In this document: piece by piece, positions 43,090 to 56,000 of the stretch
How positions within the stretch are numbered: position 1 is the stretch's first letter
Layout of the letters: every line of letters begins with the position of its first letter
NCBI GenBank assembly: GCA_037013495.1
Contig: CM072810.1
Coordinates: forward strand, 51,818,843 to 51,882,842
DNA: 64,000 nucleotides
Direction of reading: 5' to 3'
Source of the DNA: Hippophae tibetana
Taxonomy: Eukaryota > Streptophyta > Magnoliopsida > Rosales > Elaeagnaceae
Program-made: the position numbers and the translations under genes
Notes under the pieces: model-generated
Databases searched by the model: none
What the model was told of the DNA's origin: nothing
The model's input: only the letters and a program-made list of their open reading frames with translations

Positions 43090-43104
43090 GTCATTCTAAA
43101 TGAC
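43090..43104. repeat. Dyad GTCATT-CTA-AATGAC, example
   Basis: GTCATTCTAAATGAC has perfect 6-bp arms around a 3-base centre. With the flanks it extends to CAAGTCATT...AATGACACTTG, with a two-base bulge in many monomers. A sub-class of P monomers carries GTCAGTCTAAATGAC instead, with one mismatched pair, for example at 42791-42805. This changed form is confined to P copies that follow Q or R within the larger repeats. Confidence 0.8.
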
Positions 43105-43578
43105 ACTTGGAAACAACATAGAAAGGTTACCCACAACAACGAGCACAGGGATGGTACTTACCTTGGTAGTATCATTCCGTCTCTTGTAACCGAACTTCAC
43201 CTCGAACTTGTGCTTTTATGGGATACAAATCGGAGATCATGTTTTGATACCAAAGATAGGAAAAATAGCGAATCCTTCCTTCCTAAAGCTTAAGCTTTCA
43301 ATACGGGACGCTTGAACGGTCACCCTTAACTTGTTCAAAGCTCACACCAAGTCACGAGGATGTTACCCCCCATGCACGACACAAGTCAGTCTAAATGACA
43401 CTTGGAAACAACATAGAAAGGTTACCCACAACAACGAACCCAGGGATGGTCCTTACCTCGGTTGCATCATTCCGTCTCTTGTAAGCGAACTTCACCTCGA
43501 ACTTGTGCTTTTATGGGATACAAATCGGAGATCATATTTTGATACCAAACATAGGAAAATAGTTAATCCTTCCTTCCT

Positions 43579-45651
43579 AAAGCATAAGCTTTCCATGCGG
43601 GACGCTTGAACTGTCACCCTTAATCCTCGTTCAAAGATCACAACAAGTCACGAGGCTGTTACCCCCCGTGCATGACAAAAGTCATTCTAAATGACACTTG
43701 GAAACAACATAGAAAGGTTACCCACAAGAACAAACCGAGTTATGGTACTTACCTCGGTTGCATCATTCCGTCTCTTGTAGGCGAACTTCACCTCGAACTT
43801 GTGCTTTTATGGGATACAAATTTGGAGATCATGTTTTGATAACAAATATAGGAAAAATAGCTAATCCTTCCTTCCTAAAGCATAATCTTTCAATACGGGA
43901 CGCTTGAACGGTCACCCTTAATCCTCGTTCAAAGCTAACACCAAGTCACGAGAATGTTACACCCCGTGCACGACACAAGTCTTTCTAAATGACACTCGGA
44001 AACAACATAGAAAGGTTACCCATTACAACGAGCCCAGGGATGGTACTTACCTTGGTTGCATCATTCCGTCTCTTGTAACCGAACTCCACCTGGAACTTGT
44101 GCTATTATGGGATACAAATCGGAGATCATTATTTGATACAAAAGATAGGAAAAATAGCGAATCCTTCCTTCCTAAAGCTTAAGCTTTCAATACGGGACGC
44201 TTGAACGGTCACCCTTAACTTTTTCAAAGCTCACACCAAGTCACGAGGATGTTACCCCCCATGCAGACACAAGTCATTCTAAATGACATTTGGAAACAAC
44301 ATAGAAAGGTTACTCACAACAACGAACCCAGGGCGGGTCCTTACCTCGGTTGCATCATTCCGTCTCTTGTAAGCGAACTTCACCTCTAACTTGTGCTTTT
44401 ATGGGATACAAATCGGAGATCATATTTTGCTACCAAACATAGGAAAAATAGCTAATCCTTCCTTCCTAAAGCTTAATCTTTCAATACGGGACGCTTGAAC
44501 GGTCACCTTTAATCCTCGTTCAAAGCTCACACCAAGTCACGAGGATGTTACACCCCGTGCACGACACAAGTCATTCTAAATGACACTTGGAAACAACATA
44601 GAAAGGTTACGCACAACAACGAGCGCAGGGATGGTACTTATCTCGGTTGCATCATTCCGTCTCTTGTAACCGAACTTCACCTTGAACTTGTGCTTTTATG
44701 GGATACAAATCGGAGATCATGTTTTGATACCAAAGATAGGAAAAATAGCGAATCCTTCCTTCCTAAAGCTTAAGCTTTCAATACGGGACGCTTGAACGGT
44801 CACCCTTAACTTGTTCAAAGCTCACACCAAGTCACGAGGATGTTACCCCCCATGCACGACACAAGTCAGTCTAAATGACACTTGGAAACAACATAGAAAG
44901 GTTACCCACAACAACGAACCCAGGGATGGTCCTTACCTCGGTTGCATCATTCCGTCTCTTGTAAGCGAACTTCACCTCGAACTTGTGCTTTTATGGGATA
45001 CAAATTTGGAGATCATGTTTTGATAACAAATATAGGAAAAATAGCTAATCCTTCCTTCCTAAAGCATAATCTTTTAATACGGGACGCTTGAACGGTCACC
45101 CTTAATCCTCGTTCAAAGCTAACACCAAGTCACGAGAATGTTACACCCCGTGCACGACAAAAGTCATTCTAAATGACACTTGGAAACAACATAGAAAGGT
45201 TACCCACAACAACGAGCACAGGGATGGTACTTACCTTGGTAGTATCATTCCGTCTCTTGTAACCGAACTTCACCTCGAACTTCTGCTTTTATGGGATACA
45301 AATCGGAGATCATGTTTTGATACCAAAGATAGGAAAAATAGCGAATCCTTCCTTCCTAAAGCTTAAGCTTTCAATACGGGACGCTTGAACGGTCACCCTT
45401 AACTTGTTCAAAGCTCACACCAAGTCACGAGGATGTTACCCCCCATGCACGACACAAGTCAGTCTAAATGACACTTGGAAACAACATAGAAAGGTTACCC
45501 ACAACAACGAACCCAGGGATGGTCCTTACCTCGGTTGCATCATTCCGTCTCTTGTAAGCGAACTTCACCTCGAACTTGTGCTTTTATGGGATACAAATCG
45601 GATATCATATTTTGATACCAAACATAGGAAAATAGTTAATCCTTCCTTCCT
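43579..45651 (+). repeat. 7-monomer higher-order unit, copy 2 (2073 bp)
   Basis: Landmarks S43579, R43877, P44174, Q44468, P44765, R45061, P45358. Exactly 2073 bp. It shares TTACGCACAACAACGAGCGC, TTGGTAGTATCATTCC and AAGTCTTTCTAAATG-type variants with its neighbours. A private change is CTTCTGCTTTTATG near 45282. From its end the following unit reads GGATATCATATTTTG before S. Confidence 0.95.
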
Positions 45652-47724
45652 AAAGCATAAGCTTTCCATGCGGGACGCTTGAACTGTCACCCTTAATCCT
45701 CGTTCAAAGATCACAACAAGTCACGAGGCTGTTACCCCCCGTGCATGACAAAAGTCATTCTAAATGACACTTGGAAACAACATAGAAAGGTTACCCACAA
45801 GAACAAACCGAGTTATGGTACTTACCTCGGTTGCATCATTCCGTCTCTTGTAGGCGAACTTCACCTCGAACTTGTGCTTTTATGGGATACAAATTTGGAG
45901 ATCATGTTTTGATAACAAATATAGGAAAAATAGCTAATCCTTCCTTCCTAAAGCATAATCTTTCAATACGGGACGCTTGAACGGTCACCCTTAATCCTCG
46001 TTCAAAGCTAACACCAAGTCACGAGAATGTTACACCCCATGCACGACACAAGTCTTTCTAAATGACACTCGGAAACAACATAGAAAGGTTACCCATAACA
46101 ACGAGCCCAGGGATGGTACTTAGCTTGGTTGCATCATTCCGTCTCTTGTAACCGAACTCCACCTGGAACTTGTGCTATTATGGGATACAAATCGGAGATC
46201 ATTATTTGATACAAAAGATAGGAAAAATAGCGAATCCTTCCTTCCTAAAGCTTAAGCTTTCAATACGGGACGCTTGAACGGTCACCCTTAACTTTTTCAA
46301 AGCTCACACCAAGTCACGAGGATGTTACCCCCCATGCAGACACAAGTCATTCTAAATGACATTTGGAAACAACATAGAAAGGTTACTCACAACAACGAAC
46401 CCAGGGCGGGTCCTTACCTCGGTTGCATCATTCCGTCTCTTGTAAGCGAACTTCACCTCTAACTTGTGCTTTTATGGGATACAAATCGGAGATCATATTT
46501 TGCTACCAAACATAGGAAAAATAGCTAATCCTTCCTTCCTAAAGCTTAATCTTTCAATACGGGACGCTTGAACGGTCACCTTTAATCCTCGTTCAAAGCT
46601 CACACCAAGTCACGAGGATGTTACACCCCGTGCACGACACAAGTCATTCTAAATGACACTTGGAAACAACATAGAAAGGTTACGCACAACAACGAGCGCA
46701 GGGATGGTACTTATCTCGGTTGCATCATTCCGTCTCTTGTAACCGAACTTCACCTTGAACTTGTGCTTTTATGGGATACAAATCGGAGATCATGTTTTGA
46801 TACCAAAGATAGGAAAAATAGCGAATCCTTCCTTCCTAAAGCTTAAGCTTTCAATACGGGACGCTTGAACGGTCACCCTTAACTTGTTCAAAGCTCACAC
46901 CAAGTCACGAGGATGTTACCCCCCATGCACGACACAAGTCAGTCTAAATGACACTTGGAAACAACATAGAAAGGTTACCCACAACAACGAACCCAGGGAT
47001 GGTCCTTACCTCGGTTGCATCATTCCGTCTCTTGTAAGCGAACTTCACCTCGAACTTGTGCTTTTATGGGATACAAATTTGGAGATCATGTTTTGATAAC
47101 AAATATAGGAAAAATAGCTAATCCTTCCTTCCTAAAGCATAATCTTTTAATACGGGACGCTTGAACGGTCACCCTTAATCCTCGTTCAAAGCTAACACCA
47201 AGTCACGAGAATGTTACACCCCGTGCACGACAAAAGTCATTCTAAATGACACTTGGAAACAACATAGAAAGGTTACCCACAACAACGAGCACAGGGATGG
47301 TACTTACCTTGGTAGTATCATTCCGTCTCTTGTAACCGAACTTCACCTCGAACTTGTGCTTTTATGGGATACAAATCGGAGATCATGTTTTGATACCAAA
47401 GATAGGAAAAATAGCGAATCCTTCCTTCCTAAAGCTTAAGCTTTCAATACGGGACGCTTGAACGGTCACCCTTAACTTGTTCAAAGCTCACACCAAGTCA
47501 CGAGGATGTTACCCCCCATGCACGACACAAGTCAGTCTAAATGACACTTGGAAACAACATAGAAAGGTTACCCACAACAACGAACCCAGGGATGGTCCTT
47601 ACCTCGGTTGCATCATTCCGTCTCTTGTAAGCGAACTTCACCTCGAACTTGTGCTTTTATGGGATACAAATCGGATATCATATTTTGATACCAAACATAG
47701 GAAAATAGTTAATCCTTCCTTCCT
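45652..47724 (+). repeat. 7-monomer higher-order unit, copy 3 (2073 bp)
   Basis: Landmarks S45652, R45950, P46247, Q46541, P46838, R47134, P47431. Exactly 2073 bp. Private changes include TTACACCCCATGC in R near 46035 and ACTTAGCTTGG near 46119. Otherwise it agrees closely with copy 2, indicating recent tandem duplication. Confidence 0.95.
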
Positions 47725-49797
47725 AAAGCATAAGCTTTCCATGCGGGACGCTTGAACTGTCACCCTTAATCCTCGTTCAAAGATCACAACAAGTCACGAG
47801 GCTGTTACCCCCCGTGCATGACAAAAGTCATTCTAAATGACACTTGGAAACAACATAGAAAGGTTACCCACAAGAACAAACCGAGTTATGGTACTTACCT
47901 CGGTTGCATCATTCCGTCTCTTGTAGGCGAACTTCACCTCGAACTTGTGCTTTTATGGGATAAAAATTTGGAGATCATGTTTTGATAACAAATATAGGAA
48001 AAATAGCTAATCCTTCCTTCCTAAAGCATAATCTTTCAATACGGGACGCTTGAACGGTCACCCTTAATCCTCGTTCAAAGCTAACACCAAGTCACGAGAA
48101 TGTTACACCCCGTGCACGACACAAGTCATTCTAAATGACACTCGGAAACAACATAGAAAGGTTACCCATAACAACGAGCCCAGGGATGGTACTTACCTTG
48201 GTTGCATCATTCCGTCTCTTGTAACCGAACTCCACCTGGAACTTGTGCTTTTATGGGATACAAATCGGAGATCATTATTTGATACAAAAGATAGGAAAAA
48301 TAGCGAATCCTTCCTTCCTAAAGCTTAAGCTTTCAATACGGGACGCTTGAACGGTCACCCTTAACTTTTTCAAAGCTCACACCAAGTCACGAGGATGTTA
48401 CCCCCCATGCAGACACAAGTCATTCTAAATGACATTTGGAAACAACATAGAAAGGTTACTCACAACAACGAACCCAGGGCGGGTCCTTACCTCGGTTGCA
48501 TCATTCCGTCTCTTGTAAGCGAACTTCACCTCTAACTTGTGCTTTTATGGGATACAAATCGGAGATCATATTTTGCTACCAAACATAGGAAAAATAGCTA
48601 ATCCTTCCTTCCTAAAGCTTAATCTTTCAATACGGGACGCTTGAACGGTCACCTTTAATCCTCGTTCAAAGCTCACACCAAGTCACGAGGATGTTACACC
48701 CCGTGCACGACACAAGTCATTCTAAATGACACTTGGAAACAACATAGAAAGGTTACCCACAACAACGAGCGCAGGGATGGTACTTATCTCGGTTGCATCA
48801 TTCCGTCTCTTGTAACCGAACTTCACCTCGAACTTGTGCTTTTATGGGATACAAATCGGAGATCATGTTTTGATACCAAAGATAGGAAAAATAGCGAATC
48901 CTTCCTTCCTAAAGCTTAAGCTTTCAATACGGGACGCTTGAACGGTCACCCTTAACTTGTTCAAAGCTCACACCAAGTCACGAGGATGTTACCCCCCATG
49001 CACGACAGAAGTCAGTCTAAATGACACTTGGAAACAACATAGAAAGGTTACCCACAACAACGAACCCAGGGATGGTCCTTACCTCGGTTGCATCATTCCG
49101 TCTCTTGTAAGCGAACTTCACCTCGAACTTGTGCTTTTATGGGATACAAATTTGGAGATCATGTTTTGATAACAAATATAGGAAAAATAGCTAATCCTTC
49201 CTTCCTAAAGCATAATCTTTTAATACGGGACGCTTGAACGGTCACCCTTAATCCTCGTTCAAAGCTAACACCAAGTCACGAGAATGTTACACCCCGTGCA
49301 CGACAAAAGTCATTCTAAATGACACTTGGAAACAACATAGAAAGGTTACCCACAACAACGAGCACAGGGATGGTACTTACCTTGGTAGTATCATTCCGTC
49401 TCTTGTAACCGAACTTCACCTCGAACTTGTGCTTTTATGGGATACAAATCGGAGATCATGTTTTGATACCAAAGATAGGAAAAATAGCGAATCCTTCCTT
49501 CCTAAAGCTTAAGCTTTCAATACGGGACGCTTGAACGGTCACCCTTAACTTGTTCAAAGCTCACACCAAGTCACGAGGATGTTACCCCCCATGCACGACA
49601 CAAGTCAGTCTAAATGACACTTGGAAACAACATAGAAAGGTTACCCACAACAACGAACCCAGGGATGGTCCTTACCTCGGTTGCATCATTCCGTCTCTTG
49701 TAAGCGAACTTCACCTCGAACTTGTGCTTTTATGGGATACAAATCGGATATCATATTTTGATACCAAACATAGGAAAATAGTTAATCCTTCCTTCCT
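47725..49797 (+). repeat. 7-monomer higher-order unit, copy 4 (2073 bp)
   Basis: Landmarks S47725, R48023, P48320, Q48614, P48911, R49207, P49504. Exactly 2073 bp. It differs from copies 2 and 3 by GGATAAAAATTTGG in S-to-R, GTGCTTTTATGG rather than GTGCTATTATGG before P48320, TTACCCACAAC rather than TTACGCACAAC after Q, and CACGACAGAAGTCAG after P48911. These alternatives also occur in copies near 35090 and 38345, so the copy is a mosaic of variants from both sides. Confidence 0.93.
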
Positions 49798-50981
49798 AAA
49801 GCATAAGCTTTCCATGCGGGACGCTTGAACTGTCACCCTTAATCCTCGTTCAAAGATCACAACAAGTCACGAGGCTGTTACCCCCCGTGCATGACAAAAG
49901 TCATTCTAAATGACACTTGGAAACAACATAGAAAGGTTACGCACAACAACGAGCGCAGGGATGGTACTTATCTCGGTTGCATCATTCCGTCTCTTGTAAT
50001 CGAACTTCACCTTGAACTTGTGCTTTTATGGGATACAAATCGGAGATCATGTTTTGATACCAAAGATAGGAAAAATAGCGAATCCTTCCTTCCTAAAGCT
50101 TAAGCTTTCAATACGGGACGCTTGAACGGTCACCCTTAACTTGTTCAAAGCTCACACCAAGTCACGAGGATGTTACCCCCCATGCACGACACAAGTCAGT
50201 CTAAATGACACTTGGAAACAACATAGAAAGGTTACCCACAACAACGAACCCAGGGATGGTCCTTACCTCGGTTGCATCATTCCGTCTCTTGTAAGCGAAC
50301 TTCACCTCGAACTTGTGCTTTTATGGGATACAAATTTGGAGATCATGTTTTGATAACAAATATAGGAAAAATAGCTAATCCTTCCTTCCTAAAGCATAAT
50401 CTTTTAATACGGGACGCTTGAACGGTCACCCTTAATCCTCGTTCAAAGCTAACACCAAGTCACGAGAATGTTACACCCCGTGCACGACAAAAGTCATTCT
50501 AAATGACACTTGGAAACAACATAGAAAGGTTACCCACAACAACGAGCACAGGGATGGTACTTACCTTGGTAGTATCATTCCGTCTCTTGTAACCGAACTT
50601 CACCTCGAACTTGTGCTTTTATGGGATACAAATCGGAGATCATGTTTTGATACCAAAGATAGGAAAAATAGCGAATCCTTCCTTCCTAAAGCTTAAGCTT
50701 TCAATACGGGACGCTTGAACGGTCACCCTTAACTTGTTCAAAGCTCACACCAAGTCACGAGGATGTTACCCCCCATGCACGACACAAGTCAGTCTAAATG
50801 ACACTTGGAAACAACATAGAAAGGTTACCCACAACAACGAACCCAGGGATGGTCCTTACCTCGGTTGCATCATTCCGTCTCTTGTAAGCGAACTTCACCT
50901 CGAACTTGTGCTTTTATGGGATACAAATCGGATATCATATTTTGATACCAAACATAGGAAAATAGTTAATCCTTCCTTCCT
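49798..50981 (+). repeat. 4-monomer derivative (S-P-R-P), 1184 bp
   Basis: Landmarks S49798, P50095, R50391, P50688. It equals a 7-monomer unit lacking R-P-Q. The join lies between the S-type GTGCATGACAAAAG near 49890 and TTACGCACAACAACGAGCGC near 49938, which belongs to the Q-to-P region of copies 1-3. The flanking sequence is in perfect monomer register, as expected for an unequal exchange. Confidence 0.92.
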
Positions 50982-53056
50982 AAAGCATAAGCTTTCCATG
51001 CGGGACGCTTGAACTGTCACCCTTAATCCTCGTTCAAAGATCACAACAAGTCACGAGGCTGTTACCCCCCGTGCATGACAAAAGTCATTCTAAATGACAC
51101 TTGGAAACAACATAGAAAGGTTACCCACAAGAACAAACCGAGTTATGGTACTTACCTCGGTTGCATCATTCCGTCTCTTGTAGGCGAACTTCACCTCGAA
51201 CTTGTGCTTTTATGGGATAAAAATTTGGAGATCATGTTTTGATAACAAATATAGGAAAAATAGCTAATCCTTCCTTCCTAAAGCATAATCTTTCAATACG
51301 GGACGCTTGAACGGTCACCCTTAATCCTCGTTCAAAGCTAACACCAAGTCACGAGAATGTTACACCCCGTGCACGACACAAGTCATTCTAAATGACACTC
51401 GGAAACAACATAGAAAGGTTACCCATAACAACGAGCCCAGGGATGGTACTTACCTTGGTTGCATCATTCCGTCTCTTGTAACCGAACTCCACCTGGAACT
51501 TGTGCTTTTATGGGATACAAATCGGAGATCATTATTTGATACAAAAGATAGGAAAAATAGCGAATCCTTCCTTCCTAAAGCTTAAGCTTTCAATACGGGA
51601 CGCTTGAACGGTCACCCTTAACTTTTTCAAAGCTCACACCAAGTCACGAGGATGTTACCCCCCATGCAGACACAAGTCATTCTAAATGACATTTGGAAAC
51701 AACATAGAAAGGTTACTCACAACAACGAACCCAGGGCGGGTCCTTACCTCGGTTGCATCATTCCGTCTCTTGTAAGCGAACTTCACCTCTAACTTGTGCT
51801 TTTATGGGATACAAATCGGAGATCATATTTTGCTACCAAACATAGGAAAAATAGCTAATCCTTCCTTCCTAAAGCTTAATCTTTCAATACGGGACGCTTG
51901 AACGGTCACCTTTAATCCTCGTTCAAAGCTCACACCAAGTCACGAGGATGTTACACCCCGTGCACGACACAAGTCATTCTAAATGACACTAGGAAACAAC
52001 ATAGAAAGGTTACCCACAACAACGAGCGCAGGGATGGTACTTATCTCGGTTGCATCATTCCGTCTCTTGTAACCGAACTTCACCTCGAACTTGTGCTTTT
52101 ATGGGATACAAATCGGAGATCATGTTTTGATACCAAAGATAGGAAAAATAGCGAATCCTTCCTTCCTAAAGCTTAAGCTTTCAATACGGGACGCTTGAAC
52201 GGTCACCCTTAACTTGTTCAAAGCTCACACCAAGTCACGAGGATGTTACCCCCCATGCACGACAGAAGTCAGTCTAAATGACACTTGGAAACAACATAGA
52301 AAGGTTACCCACAACAACGAACCCAGGGATGGTCCTTACCTCGTTTGCATCATTCCGTCTCTTGTAAGCGAACTTCACCTCGAACTTGTGCTTTTATGGG
52401 ATACAAATTTGGAGATCATGTTTTGATAACAAATATAGGAAAAATAGCTAATCCTTCCTTCCTAAAGCATAATCTTTTAATACGGGACGCTTGAACGGTC
52501 ACCCTTAATCCTCGTTCAAAGCTCACACCAAGTCACGAGGATGTTACACCCCGTGCACGACACAAGTCATTCTAAATGACACTTGGAAACAACATAGAAA
52601 GGTTACCCACAACAACAAGCGCAGGGATGGTACTTATCTCGGTTGCATCATTCCGTCTCTTGTAACCGAACTTCACCTCGAACTTGTGCTTTTATGGGAT
52701 ACAAATCGGAGATCATGTTTTGATACCAAAGATAGGAAAAATAGCGAATCCTTCCTTCCTAAAGCTTAAGCTTTCAATACGGGACGCTTGAACGGTCACC
52801 CTTAACTTGTTCAAAGCTCACACCAAGTCACGAGGATGTTACCCCCCATGCACGACAGAAGTCAGTCTAAATGACACTTGGAAACAACATAGAAAGGTTA
52901 CCCACAACAACGAACCCAGGGATGGTCCTTACCTCGGTTGCATCATTCCGTCTCTTGTAAGCGAACTTCACCTCGAACTTGTGCTTTTATGGGATACAAA
53001 TTTGGAGATCATGTTTTGATAACAAATATAGGAAAAATAGCTAATCCTTCCTTCCT
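50982..53056 (+). repeat. 7-monomer unit with a hybrid R monomer
   Basis: Landmarks S50982, R51280, P51577, Q51871, P52168, R52464, P52761. The order is complete, but the R monomer at 52464 switches to Q-type sequence between about 52504 and 52524: GCTCACACCAAGTCACGAGG replaces the R-type GCTAACACCAAGTCACGAGA. It continues as Q-type up to P52761. The next monomer is R53057 instead of S, so the 7-monomer register ends here. Confidence 0.88.
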
Positions 53057-56000
53057 AAAGCATAATCTTTCAATACGGGACGCTTGAACGGTCACCCATA
53101 ATCCTCGTTCAAAGCTAACACCAAGTCACGAGAATGTTACACCCCGTGCACGACACAAGTCATTCTAAATGACACTCGGAAACAACATAGAAAGGTTACC
53201 CACAACAACGATCCCAGGGATGGTACTTACCTTGGTTGCATCATTCCGTCTCTTGTAACCGAACTCCACCTGGAACTTGTGCTTTTATGGGATACAAATC
53301 GGAGATCATATTTTGCTACCAAACATAGGAAAAATAGCTAATCCTTCCTTCCTAAAGCTTAATCTTTCAATACGGGACGCTTGAACGGTCACCTTTAATC
53401 CTCGTTCAAAGCTCACACCAAGTCACGAGGATGTTACACCCCGTGCACGACACAAGTCATTCTAAATGACACTCGGAAACAACATAGAAAGGTTACCCAT
53501 AACAACGAGCCCAGGGATGGTACTTACCTTGGTTGCATCATTCCGTCTCTTGTAACCGAACTCCACCTGGAACTTGTGCTTTTATGGGATACAAATCGGA
53601 GATCATTATTTGATACAAAAGATAGGAAAAATAGCGAATCCTTCCTTCCTAAAGCTTAAGCTTTCAATACGGGACGCTTGAACGGTCACCCTTAACTTTT
53701 TCAAAGCTCACACCAAGTCACGAGGATGTTACCCCCCATGCAGACACAAGTCATTCTAAATGACATTTGGAAACAACATAGAAAGGTTACTCACAACAAC
53801 GAACCCAGGGCGGGTCCTTACCTCGGTTGCATCATTCCGTCTCTTGTAAGCGAACTTCACCTCTAACTTGTGCTTTTATGGGATACAAATCGGAGATCAT
53901 ATTTTGCTACCAAACATAGGAAAAATAGCTAATCCTTCCTTCCTAAAGCTTAATCTTTCAATACGGGACGCTTGAACGGTCACCTTTAATCCTCGTTCAA
54001 AGCTCACACCAAGTCACGAGGATGTTACACCCCGTGCACGACACAAGTCATTCTAAATGACACTCGGAAACAACATAGAAAGGTTACCCATAACAACGAG
54101 CCCAGGGATGGTACTTACCTTGGTTGCATCATTCCGTCTCTTGTAACCGAACTCCACCTGGAACTTGTGCTTTTATGGGATACAAATCGGAGATCATTAT
54201 TTGATACAAAAGATAGGAAAAATAGCGAATCCTTCCTTCCTAAAGCTTAAGCTTTCAATACGGGACGCTTGAACGGTCACCCTTAACTTTTTCAAAGCTC
54301 ACACCAAGTCACGAGGATGTTACCCCCCATGCAGACACAAGTCATTCTAAATGACATTTGGAAACAACATAGAAAGGTTACTCACAACAACGAACCCAGG
54401 GCGGGTCCTTACCTCGGTTGCATCATTCCGTCTCTTGTAAGCGAACTTCACCTCTAACTTGTGCTTTTATGGGATACAAATCGGAGATCATATTTTGCTA
54501 CCAAACATAGGAAAAATAGCTAATCCTTCCTTCCTAAAGCTTAATCTTTCAATACGGGACGCTTGAACGGTCACCTTTAATCCTCGTTCAAAGCTCACAC
54601 CAAGTCACGAGGATGTTACACCCCGTGCACGACACAAGTCATTCTAAATGACACTTGGAAACAACATAGAAAGGTTACCCACAACAACGAGCGCAGGGAT
54701 GGTACTTATCTCGGTTGCATCATTCCGTCTCTTGTAACCGAACTTCACCTCGAACTTGTGCTTTTATGGGATACAAATCGGAGATCATGTTTTGATACCA
54801 AAGATAGGAAAAATAGCGAATCCTTCCTTCCTAAAGCTTAAGCTTTCAATACGGGACGCTTGAACGGTCACCCTTAACTTGTTCAAAGCTCACACCAAGT
54901 CACGAGGATGTTACCCCCCATGCACGACAGAAGTCAGTCTAAATGACACTTGGAAACAACATAGAAAGGTTACCCACAACAACGAACCCAGGGATGGTCC
55001 TTACCTCGGTTGCATCATTCCGTCTCTTGTAAGCGAACTTCACCTCGAACTTGTGCTTTTATGGGATACAAATTTGGAGATCATGTTTTGATAACAAATA
55101 TAGGAAAAATAGCTAATCCTTCCTTCCTAAAGCATAATCTTTCAATACGGGACGCTTGAACGGTCACCCATAATCCTCGTTCAAAGCTAACACCAAGTCA
55201 CGAGAATGTTACACCCCGTGCACGACACAAGTCATTCTAAATGACACTCGGAAACAACATAGAAAGGTTACCCACAACAACGATCCCAGGGATGGTACTT
55301 ACCTTGGTTGCATCATTCCGTCTCTTGTAACCGAACTCCACCTGGAACTTGTGCTTTTATGGGATACAAATCGGAGATCATGTTTTGATACAAAAGATAG
55401 GAAAAATAGCAAATCCTTCCTTCCTAAAGCTTAAGCTTTCAATACGGGACGCTTGAACGGTCACCCTTAACTTTTTCAAAGCTCACACCAAGTCACGAGG
55501 ATGTTACCCCCAATGCAGACACAAGTCATTATAAATGACATTTGGAAACAACATAGAAAGGTTACTCACAACAACGAACCCAGGGCGGGTCCTTACCTCG
55601 GTTGCATCATTCCGTCTCTTGTAAGCGAACTTCACCTCTAACTTGTGCTTTTATGGGATACAAATCGGAGATCATATTTTGCTACCAAACATAGGAAAAA
55701 TAGCTAATCCTTCCTTCCTAAAGCTTAATCTTTCAATACGGGACGCTTGAACGGTCACCTTTAATCCTCTTTCAAAGCTCACACCAAGTCACGAGGATGT
55801 TACACCCCGTGCACGACACAAGTCATTCTAAATGACACATGGAAACAACATAGAAAGGTTACCCACAACAACGAGCACAGGGATGGTACTTATCTCGGTT
55901 GCATCATTCCGTCTCTTGTAACCGAACTTCACCTCGAACTTGTGCTTTTATGGGATACAAATCGGAGATCATGTTTTGATACCAAAGATAGGAAAAATAG

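Larger units (their letters stand above)
41506..43578 (+). repeat. 7-monomer higher-order unit, copy 1 (2073 bp)
   Basis: Landmarks S41506, R41804, P42101, Q42395, P42692, R42988, P43285. Monomer lengths are 298, 297, 294, 297, 296, 297 and 294 bp, adding to 2073. Copy-specific changes include CCTCGCTCAAAG near 41555, ACCCCGGTTGC near 41678 and TTGTACGG near 41832. The three P monomers differ from one another: the first (after S-R) has GATACAAAAGATAGG upstream and ATGCAGACACAAG downstream, while the other two carry AAGTCAGTCTAAATG. Confidence 0.95.
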
